Shown piece after piece: positions 1-8,727 of a stretch of 64,000 nt of DNA. Both the position numbers and the translations under genes were made by a program. The notes beneath the pieces were generated by a model, which was not told the DNA's origin, did not search any database, and saw nothing but the letters and a program-made list of their open reading frames with translations. Every line of letters begins with the position of its first letter. Positions within the stretch are counted from its first letter, which is position 1. The stretch comes from Melioribacter sp. (GTDB taxonomy: Bacteria; Bacteroidota; Ignavibacteria; Ignavibacteriales; Melioribacteraceae), in NCBI GenBank assembly GCA_020723965.1, contig DYHW01000001.1, positions 1-64,000 of the forward strand, given 5' to 3'.

Positions 1-165
1 CTTTTTCACCTTACTTAACTCAACCGAAATTCCATTTTCCGCTGAACCAATACAGCTCCGCAAGCAACTCCGGTACGCCTTCAGCGTTTTGTAGCTGTAG
101 TTCCTTAATCTGAGTTCCTGCCGAAATGTTTCAAACAACCCTATACGATTAGATTGTAGCAGCAT
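1..165 (-). CDS. Tyrosine recombinase / site-specific integrase, N-terminal part (runs off left edge)
   Basis: Fifty-five residues are visible, read leftward from an ATG at 165 with a GAGGGG-type ribosome binding site just upstream; the rest lies outside the window. The segment FRQELRLRNYSYKTLKAYRS is typical of the SAM-like N-terminal DNA-binding domain of XerC/XerD-like and integron-type tyrosine recombinases, in which a basic helix precedes a YSxxTxxxY motif. The catalytic domain (R..H-R-H..Y) is not in view, so activity cannot be judged. The gene reads away from the rest of the window, so this edge may border a mobile or recombining region. Family assignment is an inference from one short motif-rich stretch. 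Confidence 0.6.
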   Translation of the reverse strand, partial: MLLQSNRIGLFETFRQELRLRNYSYKTLKAYRSCLRSCIGSAENGISVELSKVKK

Positions 166-487
166 TTTGACTGCCCCTCATGACTTTTGAAGCAACGTTA
201 GAAAAAAAATCTGGTTTTGTCAATCATAATAAAATTGTAATCTATGTCTTGCACTCAGCAAAAGGTAATTTATCAACTCAAAAAATAATTTCTTTTATTG
301 CAGAAGAAATATTTTCAAAGGGGATAATATCTATAGTAGTTTTGCTTTTCCCCGAAAGCTTTCGGGGGTGGATTCCCATTAACGCATTGTAATTGTTGGA
401 AGGAATAACAACTCTTGGCAACTTTCCGAATATAGCTTTAACTTTGCTTCCGTTAATTCATCATCAACATCAAAGAAAGTAATAAGC
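166..487. other. Gene-free stretch between the integrase and the DoxX-like gene
   Basis: I find no convincing gene here. The one open frame of note (180-392, plus strand, 70 codons) lacks a clear ribosome binding site, has no recognisable motif and ends inside the palindrome at 350-367. The only distinct structure is that palindrome. An attachment site next to the integrase is possible but I see no diagnostic core. Confidence 0.4.
350..367. repeat. Perfect 18-bp palindrome
   Basis: The sequence CCCCGAAAGCTTTCGGGG is exactly self-complementary, with no spacer. A run of T precedes it on the plus strand but no T-tract follows, so it is not a standard terminator in that direction. It may be a transcript-end hairpin for minus-strand reading, an interspersed repeat or a recombination site. 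Function unknown. Confidence 0.55.
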
Positions 488-976
488 ATGAAGTTACGCG
501 AGAAATTCTATAACAAACTTGATAAAACAATAACAGATTGGATGGCAGATAACGCCATAAAAATTTTGAGAATCAGTCTCGGTTTAATTTTTCTATGGTT
601 CGGCGTTCTTAAATTTTTCCCTGGTGTCAGCTCGGCAGAAGGAATTGCCACTAAAACAATCTCTGTTCTAACTTTTGGTTTTTTTCAACCGGCAGTATCA
701 ATTTTTATATTAGCAGCTTGGGAAACATTGATAGGACTTGGTTTATTGTTCAATAAATTTCTTCGGGAAACTCTTTTTCTTTTATTCTTTCAAATGATTG
801 GAACAATTACACCGCTCTTTTTCTTTCCCCATGAAACTTTTACACATTTTCCAATTGTGCCTACGCTCGAAGGGCAATATATAATCAAAAATTTAATTTT
901 GATAAGCGCTGGATTGGCAATTGGCGCAACGGTACGAGGGGGCAGAATTATTTCCGAACCTATAAAACAAAAATGA
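488..976 (+). CDS. DoxX/YkgB-like small integral membrane protein
   Basis: The product has 162 residues and about four hydrophobic segments. After a short charged N-terminus, ILRISLGLIFLWFGVLKFFP (near residues 26-45) is the hallmark first helix of DoxX-type proteins. A late motif, PTLEGQYIIKNL, resembles the conserved loop of the YkgB/RclC (DUF417) branch. These families are inner-membrane proteins linked in some bacteria to oxidative or chlorine stress, but their biochemical role is poorly defined. The start at 488 has only a weak AAGAAAG-type site upstream. The next plus-strand gene begins about 220 bases downstream, so co-transcription is possible but not shown. Confidence 0.7.
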   Translation: MKLREKFYNKLDKTITDWMADNAIKILRISLGLIFLWFGVLKFFPGVSSAEGIATKTISVLTFGFFQPAVSIFILAAWETLIGLGLLFNKFLRETLFLLFFQMIGTITPLFFFPHETFTHFPIVPTLEGQYIIKNLILISAGLAIGATVRGGRIISEPIKQK

Positions 977-1193
977 ATGTTAAGAGATAACACACGCGAC
1001 AAATCTATCTCTATAGTAGTTCATAAAAAATTGATGGACTATACAGGTCTTTATTCCACGCTTGTGCGACCGGAAGATTTTTGTATCTGTAATAAAAAGG
1101 GAATAATAGGAGAGCAAATAGAACTGCACTGTCGGGTTGATACTCAATTCTCTTTTGAGTATGTTCGTTCAAAATTTTTTTAGGAGAATCAGA

Positions 1194-1310
1194 GTGACAA
1201 CAGGCGGATATATTTTTATGACGCTCGCATGGAGCGCAATTTTTTCTCTTACTGCTTTTTGTATTTATAAAATTCTTTCTTCGGGCAAGAAAAAAACGAG
1301 TGAAAAATAG
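1194..1310 (+). CDS. Small membrane protein, 38 residues, resembling symporter small accessory proteins
   Basis: A GTG start at 1194 lies seven bases after a clear AGGAGA ribosome binding site. The product is MTTGGYIFMTLAWSAIFSLT followed by AFCIYKILSSGKKKTSEK: one transmembrane helix of about 22 residues and a lysine-rich tail that should face the cytoplasm. This build resembles the short accessory proteins (MetS-type and similar) that accompany secondary transporters and help their assembly. A POT-family transporter starts 66 bases downstream, but a hairpin with a T-tract lies between them, so the two may be only partly co-transcribed. The partner is an inference. Very short genes such as this are often missed by annotation. 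Confidence 0.6.
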   Translation: MTTGGYIFMTLAWSAIFSLTAFCIYKILSSGKKKTSEK

Positions 1311-1337
1311 TCTTCCCGAAGACTAATCTTTTTTTTC
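1309..1337 (+). terminator. Rho-independent terminator or attenuator before the POT transporter
   Basis: AGTCTTC and GAAGACT form a six to seven base-pair stem with a tight loop, followed closely by a run of eight T. It sits immediately after the stop of the 38-residue membrane gene and 40 bases before the transporter start, so it could end the small transcript or attenuate read-through. Confidence 0.65.
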
Positions 1338-1376
1338 ACGTCTAAATAAACCCACATCAAAGATCAAGGAAATACT

Positions 1377-2669
1377 ATGGAAGAAAAATCTAAAGTTAAA
1401 AAATCTGCTTTCCGTTCCTTCTCGAAGAATTTTTGGACTGTTATTGTAATGGAATTTTTCGAGCGCGGTTCTTATTACGGTATGATGAGCATTCTATCGG
1501 TGTATATGGTAGACCAGCTTAATTATACAAAAGAAAGTGTTGGAGTAATAAAAAGCACAATTACACCGCTGCTTTATATTTTACCAATATTAGCCGGCGC
1601 TATTGGAGATCGTTTCGGTTATAAAAGAACTCTAACATTTGCATTTATCTTTTTAGGTTTAGGATATTTTCTTACAAGCCAAACCACAGAATATGCAATG
1701 GTTTTTGCAAGTTTGGTGATAATGGGAATTGGAGCAGGAGCATTCAAACCGATGATTTCCGGAACAATAGCTCGCGAAACTGACGAATCGAACAGCACGG
1801 TTGGTTTTGGAATTTTTTATTGGTCAATAAACCTTGGCGCATTTTTATTTCCGCTTATTCTTGTTCCTTATATCAAAAGTAATTTCGGCTGGAGTTATGT
1901 AATGATTGCTTCGGCTATTGGAACTTCAGCAATGTTAATTCCAACTCTGTTTATTTATAAAGAACCAAAAAAACCGGAAAGCGCTAAAAAGTTAGCCGAG
2001 GTTCTTAAAGGAATGGTAATGGTTTTAACGGATTTCCGTTTTATCGGGCTGATTGTAATATACTCCGGTTTTTGGATTCTTTATTTCCAAATGTTCGATT
2101 CCGTTTTGTGGTACGTTCAGAAATATGTTGATGCAACTTCTTTGAACAACAGCGTTAACGGATTGTTTTCATCTGTAGGCATAGAACTTAACTGGAAATT
2201 TGATGTAGAGCATGTAACGGTTATTAACGCCGGCACAATTATACTTTTGCAAATTGTTGTCTCCAGCATTGTGAAAAATACTAAAGCCCTCCCCACAATG
2301 ATTGTAGGTATTTCGATGGGAACTGTTGGAATGGCTGTTCTTGCTATCTCTACAAATATTTGGGTGTTTATGGTTGGTATAATTGTTTTCTCGATTGGTG
2401 AAATGACAGCGCATCCAAAATTTATCAGCTACGTTGGTCTAATTGCGCCCGAAGATAAAAAAGCATTGTATCTCGGTTATTCATTTCTTTACGGCGTAAT
2501 TGGCAGCGGTATAGGCGGAATACTTGGCGCTAATTTATATGTTCATTTTGTTGATAATCTTAATCAGCCAAGCACTTTGTGGCTGGTCTTTAGTATGATT
2601 GGCGTTGCAACTATTATCGGTTTAGTTCTTTACAATAAATATCTCGCTCCTAAAAGAGCTAATGTTTAA
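1377..2669 (+). CDS. POT/PTR-family proton-coupled peptide transporter (MFS)
   Basis: This is a 430-residue multi-pass inner-membrane protein of the proton-dependent oligopeptide transporter family. The POT signature ExxER..YYG is present as EFFERGSYYG at residues 26-35 in the first helix; here Gly replaces the usual Phe after ExxER. The second PTR signature appears as FYWSINLG at 147-154. The motif GDRFGYKR near 77-84 is the MFS loop 2-3 motif. It should import di- and tripeptides with protons. The size is at the short end for the family. A 38-residue membrane peptide lies just upstream and a Wzi-like outer-membrane protein just downstream. In this genome it could feed peptides to the Xaa-Pro aminopeptidase and imino-acid enzymes further along, though they are not linked. 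Confidence 0.85.
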   Translation: MEEKSKVKKSAFRSFSKNFWTVIVMEFFERGSYYGMMSILSVYMVDQLNYTKESVGVIKSTITPLLYILPILAGAIGDRFGYKRTLTFAFIFLGLGYFLTSQTTEYAMVFASLVIMGIGAGAFKPMISGTIARETDESNSTVGFGIFYWSINLGAFLFPLILVPYIKSNFGWSYVMIASAIGTSAMLIPTLFIYKEPKKPESAKKLAEVLKGMVMVLTDFRFIGLIVIYSGFWILYFQMFDSVLWYVQKYVDATSLNNSVNGLFSSVGIELNWKFDVEHVTVINAGTIILLQIVVSSIVKNTKALPTMIVGISMGTVGMAVLAISTNIWVFMVGIIVFSIGEMTAHPKFISYVGLIAPEDKKALYLGYSFLYGVIGSGIGGILGANLYVHFVDNLNQPSTLWLVFSMIGVATIIGLVLYNKYLAPKRANV

Positions 2670-2675
2670 TTCTTA

Positions 2676-2738
2676 GTGTCTCTGCGTCTCTGTGGTGAAA
2701 AATCTTAACCACAGAGACACAGAGAAACCGAGAGACAC
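2676..2738. repeat. Imperfect inverted repeat of the GTGTCTCTG/CAGAGACAC type
   Basis: The left arm GTGTCTCTGCGTCTCTGTGGT and right arm ACCACAGAGACACAGAGA pair with one mismatch around a short AT-rich loop, and further GAGAGACAC units extend the right side. It fills the gap between the POT transporter and the Wzi-like gene. Repeats of this build are common between genes in many environmental bacteria; whether it folds as a terminator hairpin is unclear because no T-tract follows. Confidence 0.7.
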
Positions 2739-2750
2739 AAAGAGAGTAAA

Positions 2751-4430
2751 ATGATTCGAAAATTATTTTTCTCATTAGCTTTTCTTTTCATATTTAGTTT
2801 GGTTTACGCACAGCAAGAAAATGTTCCGATTGATCACAATGTATATCTCTTTTTAAAAGAGATGAAAGTAAAAGGAATCCTTAATAACATTAGTGATGAT
2901 AACCCTAATTTGTCGCGCGCAGAAATAAAAATCCATCTTGAACAAATAGAAACTTATCGAGAAGAATTAAGCCGCACAGAAAAAAATCTTCTAAAAAAAT
3001 TTCAAGATGAATTTTATGATGACAAATCCGACAGCACAAACACGTATCAGATCTTCGGAAGCGGAGCCTGGTTCTCATCAACTTTTTCAGATATTTTTTC
3101 TAACAAACTGAAATATGCTTATGCCTATCGTGATCCAAACGCAACTTATAATTTGGAGATCCTCGGCAGATTTTTGTACGGTCAAAATTTCAAACCAGTA
3201 CTTAATAATTCCGAATTGTATGATATCGGCTTTCGTTTTCGAGGAACTTTGTTCGAAAGACTTGGCTATAGTTTATCTGTTCAAAAAGGAGGGGTGAGCG
3301 GTTCGCAGGATTTGGCGCCAACGTTTGATTCCCGCTTGAATTACAATTTCAAGTTCATCGAAAGAATTGAGAACATTGGTAATTATGATTTTGCCGAAGG
3401 GTATCTGCGCTATTTTTCCGAACCGGCAGAGAAGATGCGTCTTTCATTTCAGATCGGGCGCGAAAAAATAAAGTTCGGATACGGCTACGGAAGTAAATTG
3501 GTTCTCTCCGGCGATCATCATTATCTAGATTTTCTTAAACTGAACTTTGATTACGGTATTTTTAGTTTTACTTCAATTCACGGTTCTACTGTGGGAGAGT
3601 ATAATCCCGATCATGAACAAAATTTTACCAAGTTGATAGCGCTTAATCGGTTTCAACTTCATTTTGATAAATTGTTTAGTGTTGGTTTGGGTGAAAATGT
3701 AATTTATTCCGGGAGAGGGATAGACCTTGCTTATCTCAACCCTTTTATTTTTTACAAGTTTGTAGAAATGTCACTCCAGGACAGAGATAACGGAACGTTG
3801 TGGTTAGATTTTCAATCGAACTTCTTAAAGAACATTGAACTTCAGGCGACATTTTTTTTAGATGAAAACATTTTATCTCAGTTACAAGATTTAAATCGGT
3901 TTTCCAACAAGACCGCCTATCAACTCAGTGCGTTTTGGTATTCTCCTTTTTCGATAAATGATTTTTCGCTGGTTTTGGAATACACAAAAGTTCGTCCCTA
4001 TGTTTACACGCATACCAATTATAGAAATTCATACACAACATTTGGACAATTATTAGGTCATCGAATTGGACCGAATTCAGACGAATTTTTAGCGCAGATT
4101 TCATATAATTTGAATGAACGCGTTAGATTGAATTTAGAATATCAATACGTCCGCGCTGGAGAAAATATTTATGATGCTCAAGGCAGATTGTCTTTTAATT
4201 CCGGCGGAGATCCTTTCATACCGTACCGCGGAAATATAGATCCGCTTCATATTTCATTTCTCGATGGCGAGCGGATCAATAAGAACATTTTTACATTTTT
4301 AATCCACACCGAACCGATCCGCGAAGTCTATTTTGATCTTTTATTTAGAATAATTGATGAAAAAAATATTACGCGCGAAACCAACAGCATGCAGAATTAC
4401 GGTTATATAAAGATGTGGTTTGAGCTGTAA
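2751..4430 (+). CDS. Outer-membrane beta-barrel protein, capsule-assembly Wzi-like family
   Basis: The product has 559 residues with a signal peptide ending near residue 20 (hydrophobic stretch, then VYAQQ). After a small helical region (residues 25-90) the rest is rich in alternating aromatic and polar strands typical of a barrel, ending in a terminal aromatic strand (KMWFEL). Segments such as GREKIKFGYGYGSKLVLSG, DHHYLDFL and LAYLNPFIFYKFVE match the pattern of the Wzi capsule-assembly family of Bacteroidota, where a conserved GRD/GRE turn and a YLNPF-like strand are seen. E. coli Wzi is an outer-membrane lectin that anchors capsule; the role here is inferred. No capsule genes are adjacent. 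Confidence 0.7.
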   Translation: MIRKLFFSLAFLFIFSLVYAQQENVPIDHNVYLFLKEMKVKGILNNISDDNPNLSRAEIKIHLEQIETYREELSRTEKNLLKKFQDEFYDDKSDSTNTYQIFGSGAWFSSTFSDIFSNKLKYAYAYRDPNATYNLEILGRFLYGQNFKPVLNNSELYDIGFRFRGTLFERLGYSLSVQKGGVSGSQDLAPTFDSRLNYNFKFIERIENIGNYDFAEGYLRYFSEPAEKMRLSFQIGREKIKFGYGYGSKLVLSGDHHYLDFLKLNFDYGIFSFTSIHGSTVGEYNPDHEQNFTKLIALNRFQLHFDKLFSVGLGENVIYSGRGIDLAYLNPFIFYKFVEMSLQDRDNGTLWLDFQSNFLKNIELQATFFLDENILSQLQDLNRFSNKTAYQLSAFWYSPFSINDFSLVLEYTKVRPYVYTHTNYRNSYTTFGQLLGHRIGPNSDEFLAQISYNLNERVRLNLEYQYVRAGENIYDAQGRLSFNSGGDPFIPYRGNIDPLHISFLDGERINKNIFTFLIHTEPIREVYFDLLFRIIDEKNITRETNSMQNYGYIKMWFEL

Positions 4431-4556
4431 GTCAAACTCCGGTTAGAATTTTTGGAATTTTTCTCAAAGATAATTACTAATCGTTCTTTATGGCAGAGCA
4501 TTGTAGAGGTTACTCCGCGAAATAGATGACTGCTTTTGAAAAAGATTTGAAAAAGA

Positions 4557-7268
4557 TCAACCCGGGAATGTTAACGTAATAGTTGTGCCAATGCCTTTTT
4601 TGCTCTTCACATCAATTTGTATATTGTTCAGATCGCAATATTTTTTTACAAGCGCTAAACCAAGACCGTTGCCGTCGTAACTGCGCGAGTAGCCCTGTTC
4701 TTCTTGAGAAAAAGGAGTGAATAAATGAGGCATGTAATTCTCTGCTATGCCAATTCCGGTGTCTTCAATTTGCGCCGTAAGTTTTGAAGAATGGTCTCTA
4801 AACAGACGAATTGTAATTTTTCCTTGCGGAGTGAATTTGATTGCGTTATCGATAAGCTGATTAAAAATTTGAATTACAGAATAATCATCAACAGTTGTGT
4901 TCAACTCGTCGGTTAGTTTTTCTAGTGAGAAATTCAGGCGCAAATCATCGGCAATGGTTTTAAATTCCAAATAGATTTGCGCTAAAAGATCATCGTATAA
5001 ATTGAGATGCTTTGGGCTGTAACTATAATTTCCGGTTTGAAGCTGCGACATGTTAACGATCATATCAACAGTGCGTATTATTCGTTTGGAAGAAATTCTG
5101 ATGCCGCTAAAACATCTGTCAAGAATATCGCTCTGAAAATTTGTTTCTTCAACTTCTTCTTTAATGATGCTTGATAAATTCAACATAGCATGCAGCGGCG
5201 TTCTGATTTCGTGAGATATTTGAGCAAGAAATTCAGATTTAAGCCGGTCGGATTTTTCCGCTTTCTCTTTTGCTTCGATCAATTCTACTGTCATTTTCTT
5301 TCTTGCAGTTATATCCTCTTTAATAGCAAGAAAATGAGTTAAGCCGCCGTTTATAATTGGAACAATGGCAGCATCTTCCCAGTAATATGCGCCGTGCTTT
5401 GTTTTATTCAAGAACTCTCCGCGCCATAACTTTCCTGATAAAATTACGGACCACATTTCTTTGTATTGATCAGGAGGAGTAAGTCCGGATCTTAATATTC
5501 TGGGGTCCTTTCCTAATACTTCTTCAGAAGAGTAGCCTGTAATTTCTTCAAACTTGGGATTGACATACTCGATAGCGCCATTCTGATCAGTAATCATTAT
5601 TGTAGCCGGGCTTTGTTCAACAGCTTTCGAAAGTAAAACAAGCTGCTTTTCGGCTTCTTTCTTAGCGGTTATATCGAACAGATAACCAACTATTTCATAA
5701 ATCTCGCCATGCGCGTTAAAACGGGCAAGAACATTTTCCACAACGGTTATTTTACTTCCATCTGCGGCTATCAGGTCGATCTCATAAAATTCCAATCTTC
5801 CTTTTTCTTTTAGTTCTTTAAGGAAATCATCTCTTTTTGATCGGTCATAATAAATTTCCGAGGCATTTTTGTTCAGCAGTTCGTCTGCGGAACTGTAACG
5901 CAAAATTTTAACGAATGCCGGGTTGCACACTAGAATCTTTCCATCGGCAGTAGAAATGAAATCCCCGGTCAGGTCGTCATTAAAAAAATTTCTGTATCTC
6001 TCTTCGCTTTCTTCGAGCTGAAGTGAAATGCGGCGCTGCTTCTCTTGTTCTCTTAGCGCGTTAATTCCGTAAGCGAGGTCGCCAGCAAGTTCTTCAAGAA
6101 TTTCAATTTCTTCAGAAGAAGTAAAAGCATTTGGTTTATTCGAACAGATGTTAAGCACGCCGAATGTTTTTGAAGAGTTCATCAGCGGCAGCGCTATTGT
6201 AGAAGCGATGCCGCTCTTTGCAGCTTCGCTTTTCCAATTTTCACAAAGATTATTTGTAATGCTGTCATTACAGATGAAAGATTTTCCTGTTAAAACCGCA
6301 ATGCCGGCGGGGTTATTGCCCGCTTGGTCATCTTTCCAAGTAAAAGTATAATTGCTCAACAATCCGTTTTCTGCACCGGCAAATTCTGCCGGAACGATCA
6401 TTTTATTTTGATCTTCTTCCGTATATCCAATCCACGAAAAGTTATAACCGCCTTTTTCAACTATAAGATTGCATATTTCTTTTATAAGCGTTTTTTCATC
6501 TTTGGCTTTAACTAATGAACGGTTGCACTCGCTTAGAATTTTTAATGCGCGGTTCAGATTTTCGATCTTTTGACTGAAGTTCTTTTTATCGGTTATATCG
6601 CGAACGATTATCATTAGAATTTTTTTACCGTCGGTAAAAGTTTGTATCGCGTTTATTTCGAGGTTTATCAAACCTCTTTCGGTTTGTAAACTTGTTTCAA
6701 AGAGAATGGAATTCCTTCTATTAAGTATTTTTCTTATTCTTTCTATCTCTTCTTCCGGTGTAGGTTTTATTTGCCGGATGTTTTTTCCTATCAAATCCTC
6801 TTTTGAAACATTTAATATTTTTGCGGCTCTTGCGTTAATGTCAATTATATTCAATCGTTCGTCAAGATATAAAACTATTTCGCTCGTATTATTAAAAATA
6901 TGTTCAAAATTTTGTGTTAACAGTTGTCTGTCGGTATCTAATTGTCGGAACCTTTGGTATAGATTGAGCTTAGAATTTTTTAAGAAAGTAAAGAAGCCCA
7001 GTCCAACTAATACTGTGAATATTATACTAAGAATTATTATCGAAAGAAGATTTGCTTCATGAATATTGAGCAGGCGGAAATAAGGAACGTATAAATAAGT
7101 TAGTGTAGAACAGATAGCGTTATAGCCGAATAATTCCGCAGCCGGTCCAGCGCTGATATTGGGAAAACATATAATTGAATTGTTGTGAATATATTTATAT
7201 GAAACGGAAAGAAGAGAAGAAATATCAAAAAATATATTTGGGATTTTCAAAATAATTGTTGTTAACAT
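4557..7268 (-). CDS. Membrane-anchored multi-PAS/GAF sensor histidine kinase
   Basis: The product has 903 residues. One clear transmembrane segment lies near 73-95, then PAS (about 121-230), GAF (about 245-405), PAS (about 420-540), PAS (about 545-660), a HisKA dimerisation domain with the phosphorylatable His in FLAQISHEIRTPLH, and a HATPase domain with N (LIDNAIKFT), G1 (DTGIGI) and G2 (DGNGLGLAL) boxes. The ATP domain ends with the chain, so there is no attached receiver. Single-domain and LuxR-type response regulators lie just upstream on the same strand, at 7445 and 7910. The start at 7268 has a GTGAG site. The four sensory domains suggest integration of soluble cytoplasmic ligands or redox state; the signal is unknown. 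Confidence 0.88.
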   Translation of the reverse strand: MLTTIILKIPNIFFDISSLLSVSYKYIHNNSIICFPNISAGPAAELFGYNAICSTLTYLYVPYFRLLNIHEANLLSIIILSIIFTVLVGLGFFTFLKNSKLNLYQRFRQLDTDRQLLTQNFEHIFNNTSEIVLYLDERLNIIDINARAAKILNVSKEDLIGKNIRQIKPTPEEEIERIRKILNRRNSILFETSLQTERGLINLEINAIQTFTDGKKILMIIVRDITDKKNFSQKIENLNRALKILSECNRSLVKAKDEKTLIKEICNLIVEKGGYNFSWIGYTEEDQNKMIVPAEFAGAENGLLSNYTFTWKDDQAGNNPAGIAVLTGKSFICNDSITNNLCENWKSEAAKSGIASTIALPLMNSSKTFGVLNICSNKPNAFTSSEEIEILEELAGDLAYGINALREQEKQRRISLQLEESEERYRNFFNDDLTGDFISTADGKILVCNPAFVKILRYSSADELLNKNASEIYYDRSKRDDFLKELKEKGRLEFYEIDLIAADGSKITVVENVLARFNAHGEIYEIVGYLFDITAKKEAEKQLVLLSKAVEQSPATIMITDQNGAIEYVNPKFEEITGYSSEEVLGKDPRILRSGLTPPDQYKEMWSVILSGKLWRGEFLNKTKHGAYYWEDAAIVPIINGGLTHFLAIKEDITARKKMTVELIEAKEKAEKSDRLKSEFLAQISHEIRTPLHAMLNLSSIIKEEVEETNFQSDILDRCFSGIRISSKRIIRTVDMIVNMSQLQTGNYSYSPKHLNLYDDLLAQIYLEFKTIADDLRLNFSLEKLTDELNTTVDDYSVIQIFNQLIDNAIKFTPQGKITIRLFRDHSSKLTAQIEDTGIGIAENYMPHLFTPFSQEEQGYSRSYDGNGLGLALVKKYCDLNNIQIDVKSKKGIGTTITLTFPG

Positions 7269-7444
7269 TATTGCTCACTTCAATGACTAATTATTAACAT
7301 AGTATCTAATGCTCATTTGAGTTTTGACTCAATGAATTTCATTCACAAAATAACCGTTCATCCAATCACAACATATAACGGTAATTGCAATTCTTTTGTC
7401 GTACTTTTAATAGAGTTCCAAGAACAAAACTACGATGGGGTAAA

Positions 7445-7828
7445 TCAGTTTGAAGAAGACTTTAGCGAAAGTATTTCGATAAGTTGTTCAATATCTTTTG
7501 ATTTATCTAGAAAATAATCTGCACCCAAACTTAAAGAGACCTTCTTAAAAGCATCTTTACCGTAATTAGTAAATACAATAACCTTAGAATTAGGATTCGT
7601 TTTTTTGTAGTGAACAAGAGCATCTAACCCGCTGCCATGCGTAAGATTGATATCTAATATGATGAAGTCCGGCTTAAATCTATTTCCAAGCAGAATAGCT
7701 GTGCCAACATCTTCTGCTTCACCAACTATATTGTAGCCGCCGATTGAATCTATGATCTTTGATAGATTCTTTCTTACGTCAATAGAGTCATCTACTAATA
7801 AAACAGATTTTAGGTTACTCTTTAACAT
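7445..7828 (-). CDS. Single-domain response regulator (CheY-like receiver)
   Basis: The 127-residue product is a receiver domain alone: acidic pair D13-D14, phospho-acceptor D59 (FIILDINL), a switch Thr in VIVFTNYG and a conserved Lys in YFLDKSKD. With no output domain it must act by protein contact or as a phosphate relay or sink. It lies between the large hybrid-sensor-type kinase at 4557 and the LuxR-type regulator at 7910, all on the minus strand, so it may relay between these kinases. The 176-base gap to the downstream kinase and 81-base gap to the upstream regulator leave operon structure open. Confidence 0.85.
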   Translation of the reverse strand: MLKSNLKSVLLVDDSIDVRKNLSKIIDSIGGYNIVGEAEDVGTAILLGNRFKPDFIILDINLTHGSGLDALVHYKKTNPNSKVIVFTNYGKDAFKKVSLSLGADYFLDKSKDIEQLIEILSLKSSSN

Positions 7829-7909
7829 GACAGCAGAAAAATAACTAAGGGAAAAATATTTAGAGTGGCTGTTATTGTGATTGTTTTGTCGTATTTATAC
7901 GACACGCCA

Positions 7910-8542
7910 TCAATCGATAAGTTTGTGCCGGTAAGCGTAGTGAATTAGTTCGGCGTTTGAGTTGAGATTTAATTTTTCGAGAATGCGCGAGCGATATGTA
8001 TTAACGGAACTGATGCTTATAAAAAGTTCTTCTGCAATTTCCGATTGAGTTCTTCCATGCATAAGCAGCCGTAAAACTTGAAACTCTCTATCCGATAAAA
8101 TTTCGTGCGGTTCTTTTTCTGTGGTTTCATCAAGATCGAAAGCCAATTTTTCCGCAAGAGACGCAGAAATATATTTTCTTCCCGATGCAACTTTTCTTAT
8201 TGCAGTTAACATTTCTTCAGGACTGGCATCTTTTGTAATATAGCCCGATGCGCCCGCTTTAAGAGTTCTTTTTGCAAACTGCTCTTCGGGTAGGATTGTC
8301 ATTATTAGAACTTTTGTCTCAGGCAAAGCGGCTTTTACTTCTTTTAATACATCCAAGCCGCTTTTTTGAGGCATTGAAAGGTCTAAGATCAATACGTCGC
8401 ACTTGTTGCTTTTTAGCAGCTCAACTACTTGAAATGGATCAGAAGTTTCGGAGACAATTTTAAAATCACTTTCTCTGCTCAAAAGGTTCTTAATGCCCTC
8501 GCGGATAAGCGCGTGATCGTCTGCTATTGCTATTCGAATCAT
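7910..8542 (-). CDS. NarL/FixJ-type response regulator (receiver plus LuxR HTH)
   Basis: I chose the ATG at 8542 (MIRIAIADDHALIREG) because it begins exactly at the first receiver strand; an extension to 8665 adds 41 residues without family similarity. The 210-residue product has D8-D9, phospho-acceptor D54 in LILDLSMPQ, and a C-terminal LuxR-type helix-turn-helix (LSDREFQVLRLLMHGRTQSE, with SSVNTYRSRILEKL as recognition helix). It should bind DNA when phosphorylated. The kinase at 8728 just upstream has a HisKA_3 domain, the usual partner of NarL-type regulators, so the two form a likely pair. Confidence 0.88.
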   Translation of the reverse strand: MIRIAIADDHALIREGIKNLLSRESDFKIVSETSDPFQVVELLKSNKCDVLILDLSMPQKSGLDVLKEVKAALPETKVLIMTILPEEQFAKRTLKAGASGYITKDASPEEMLTAIRKVASGRKYISASLAEKLAFDLDETTEKEPHEILSDREFQVLRLLMHGRTQSEIAEELFISISSVNTYRSRILEKLNLNSNAELIHYAYRHKLID

Positions 8543-8727
8543 TTTGAACTGCCAATGTAATTCTAATATTTTTTTAGCCGGTATTACAAAACAAATGTAT
8601 GCAACACTATTCACAAATGGAATTATTTCACAGATTTTTTTTGGATAAACATTGCCGTGCCTCAAATATTAATGACAAAATCTTGTATTCCAAAGCGCGC
8701 CTAACCTAAGCAATTCTAATCGAAATG

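Noticed and set aside
180..392. Open frame of 70 codons after the integrase
   Set aside because: No ribosome binding site, no motif, and it ends in the palindrome region; looks like chance open frame.
977..1183. Open frame of 68 codons directly after the DoxX-like gene
   Set aside because: The ATG follows the previous stop without any ribosome binding site and the protein has no recognisable feature; the better small gene is at 1194.
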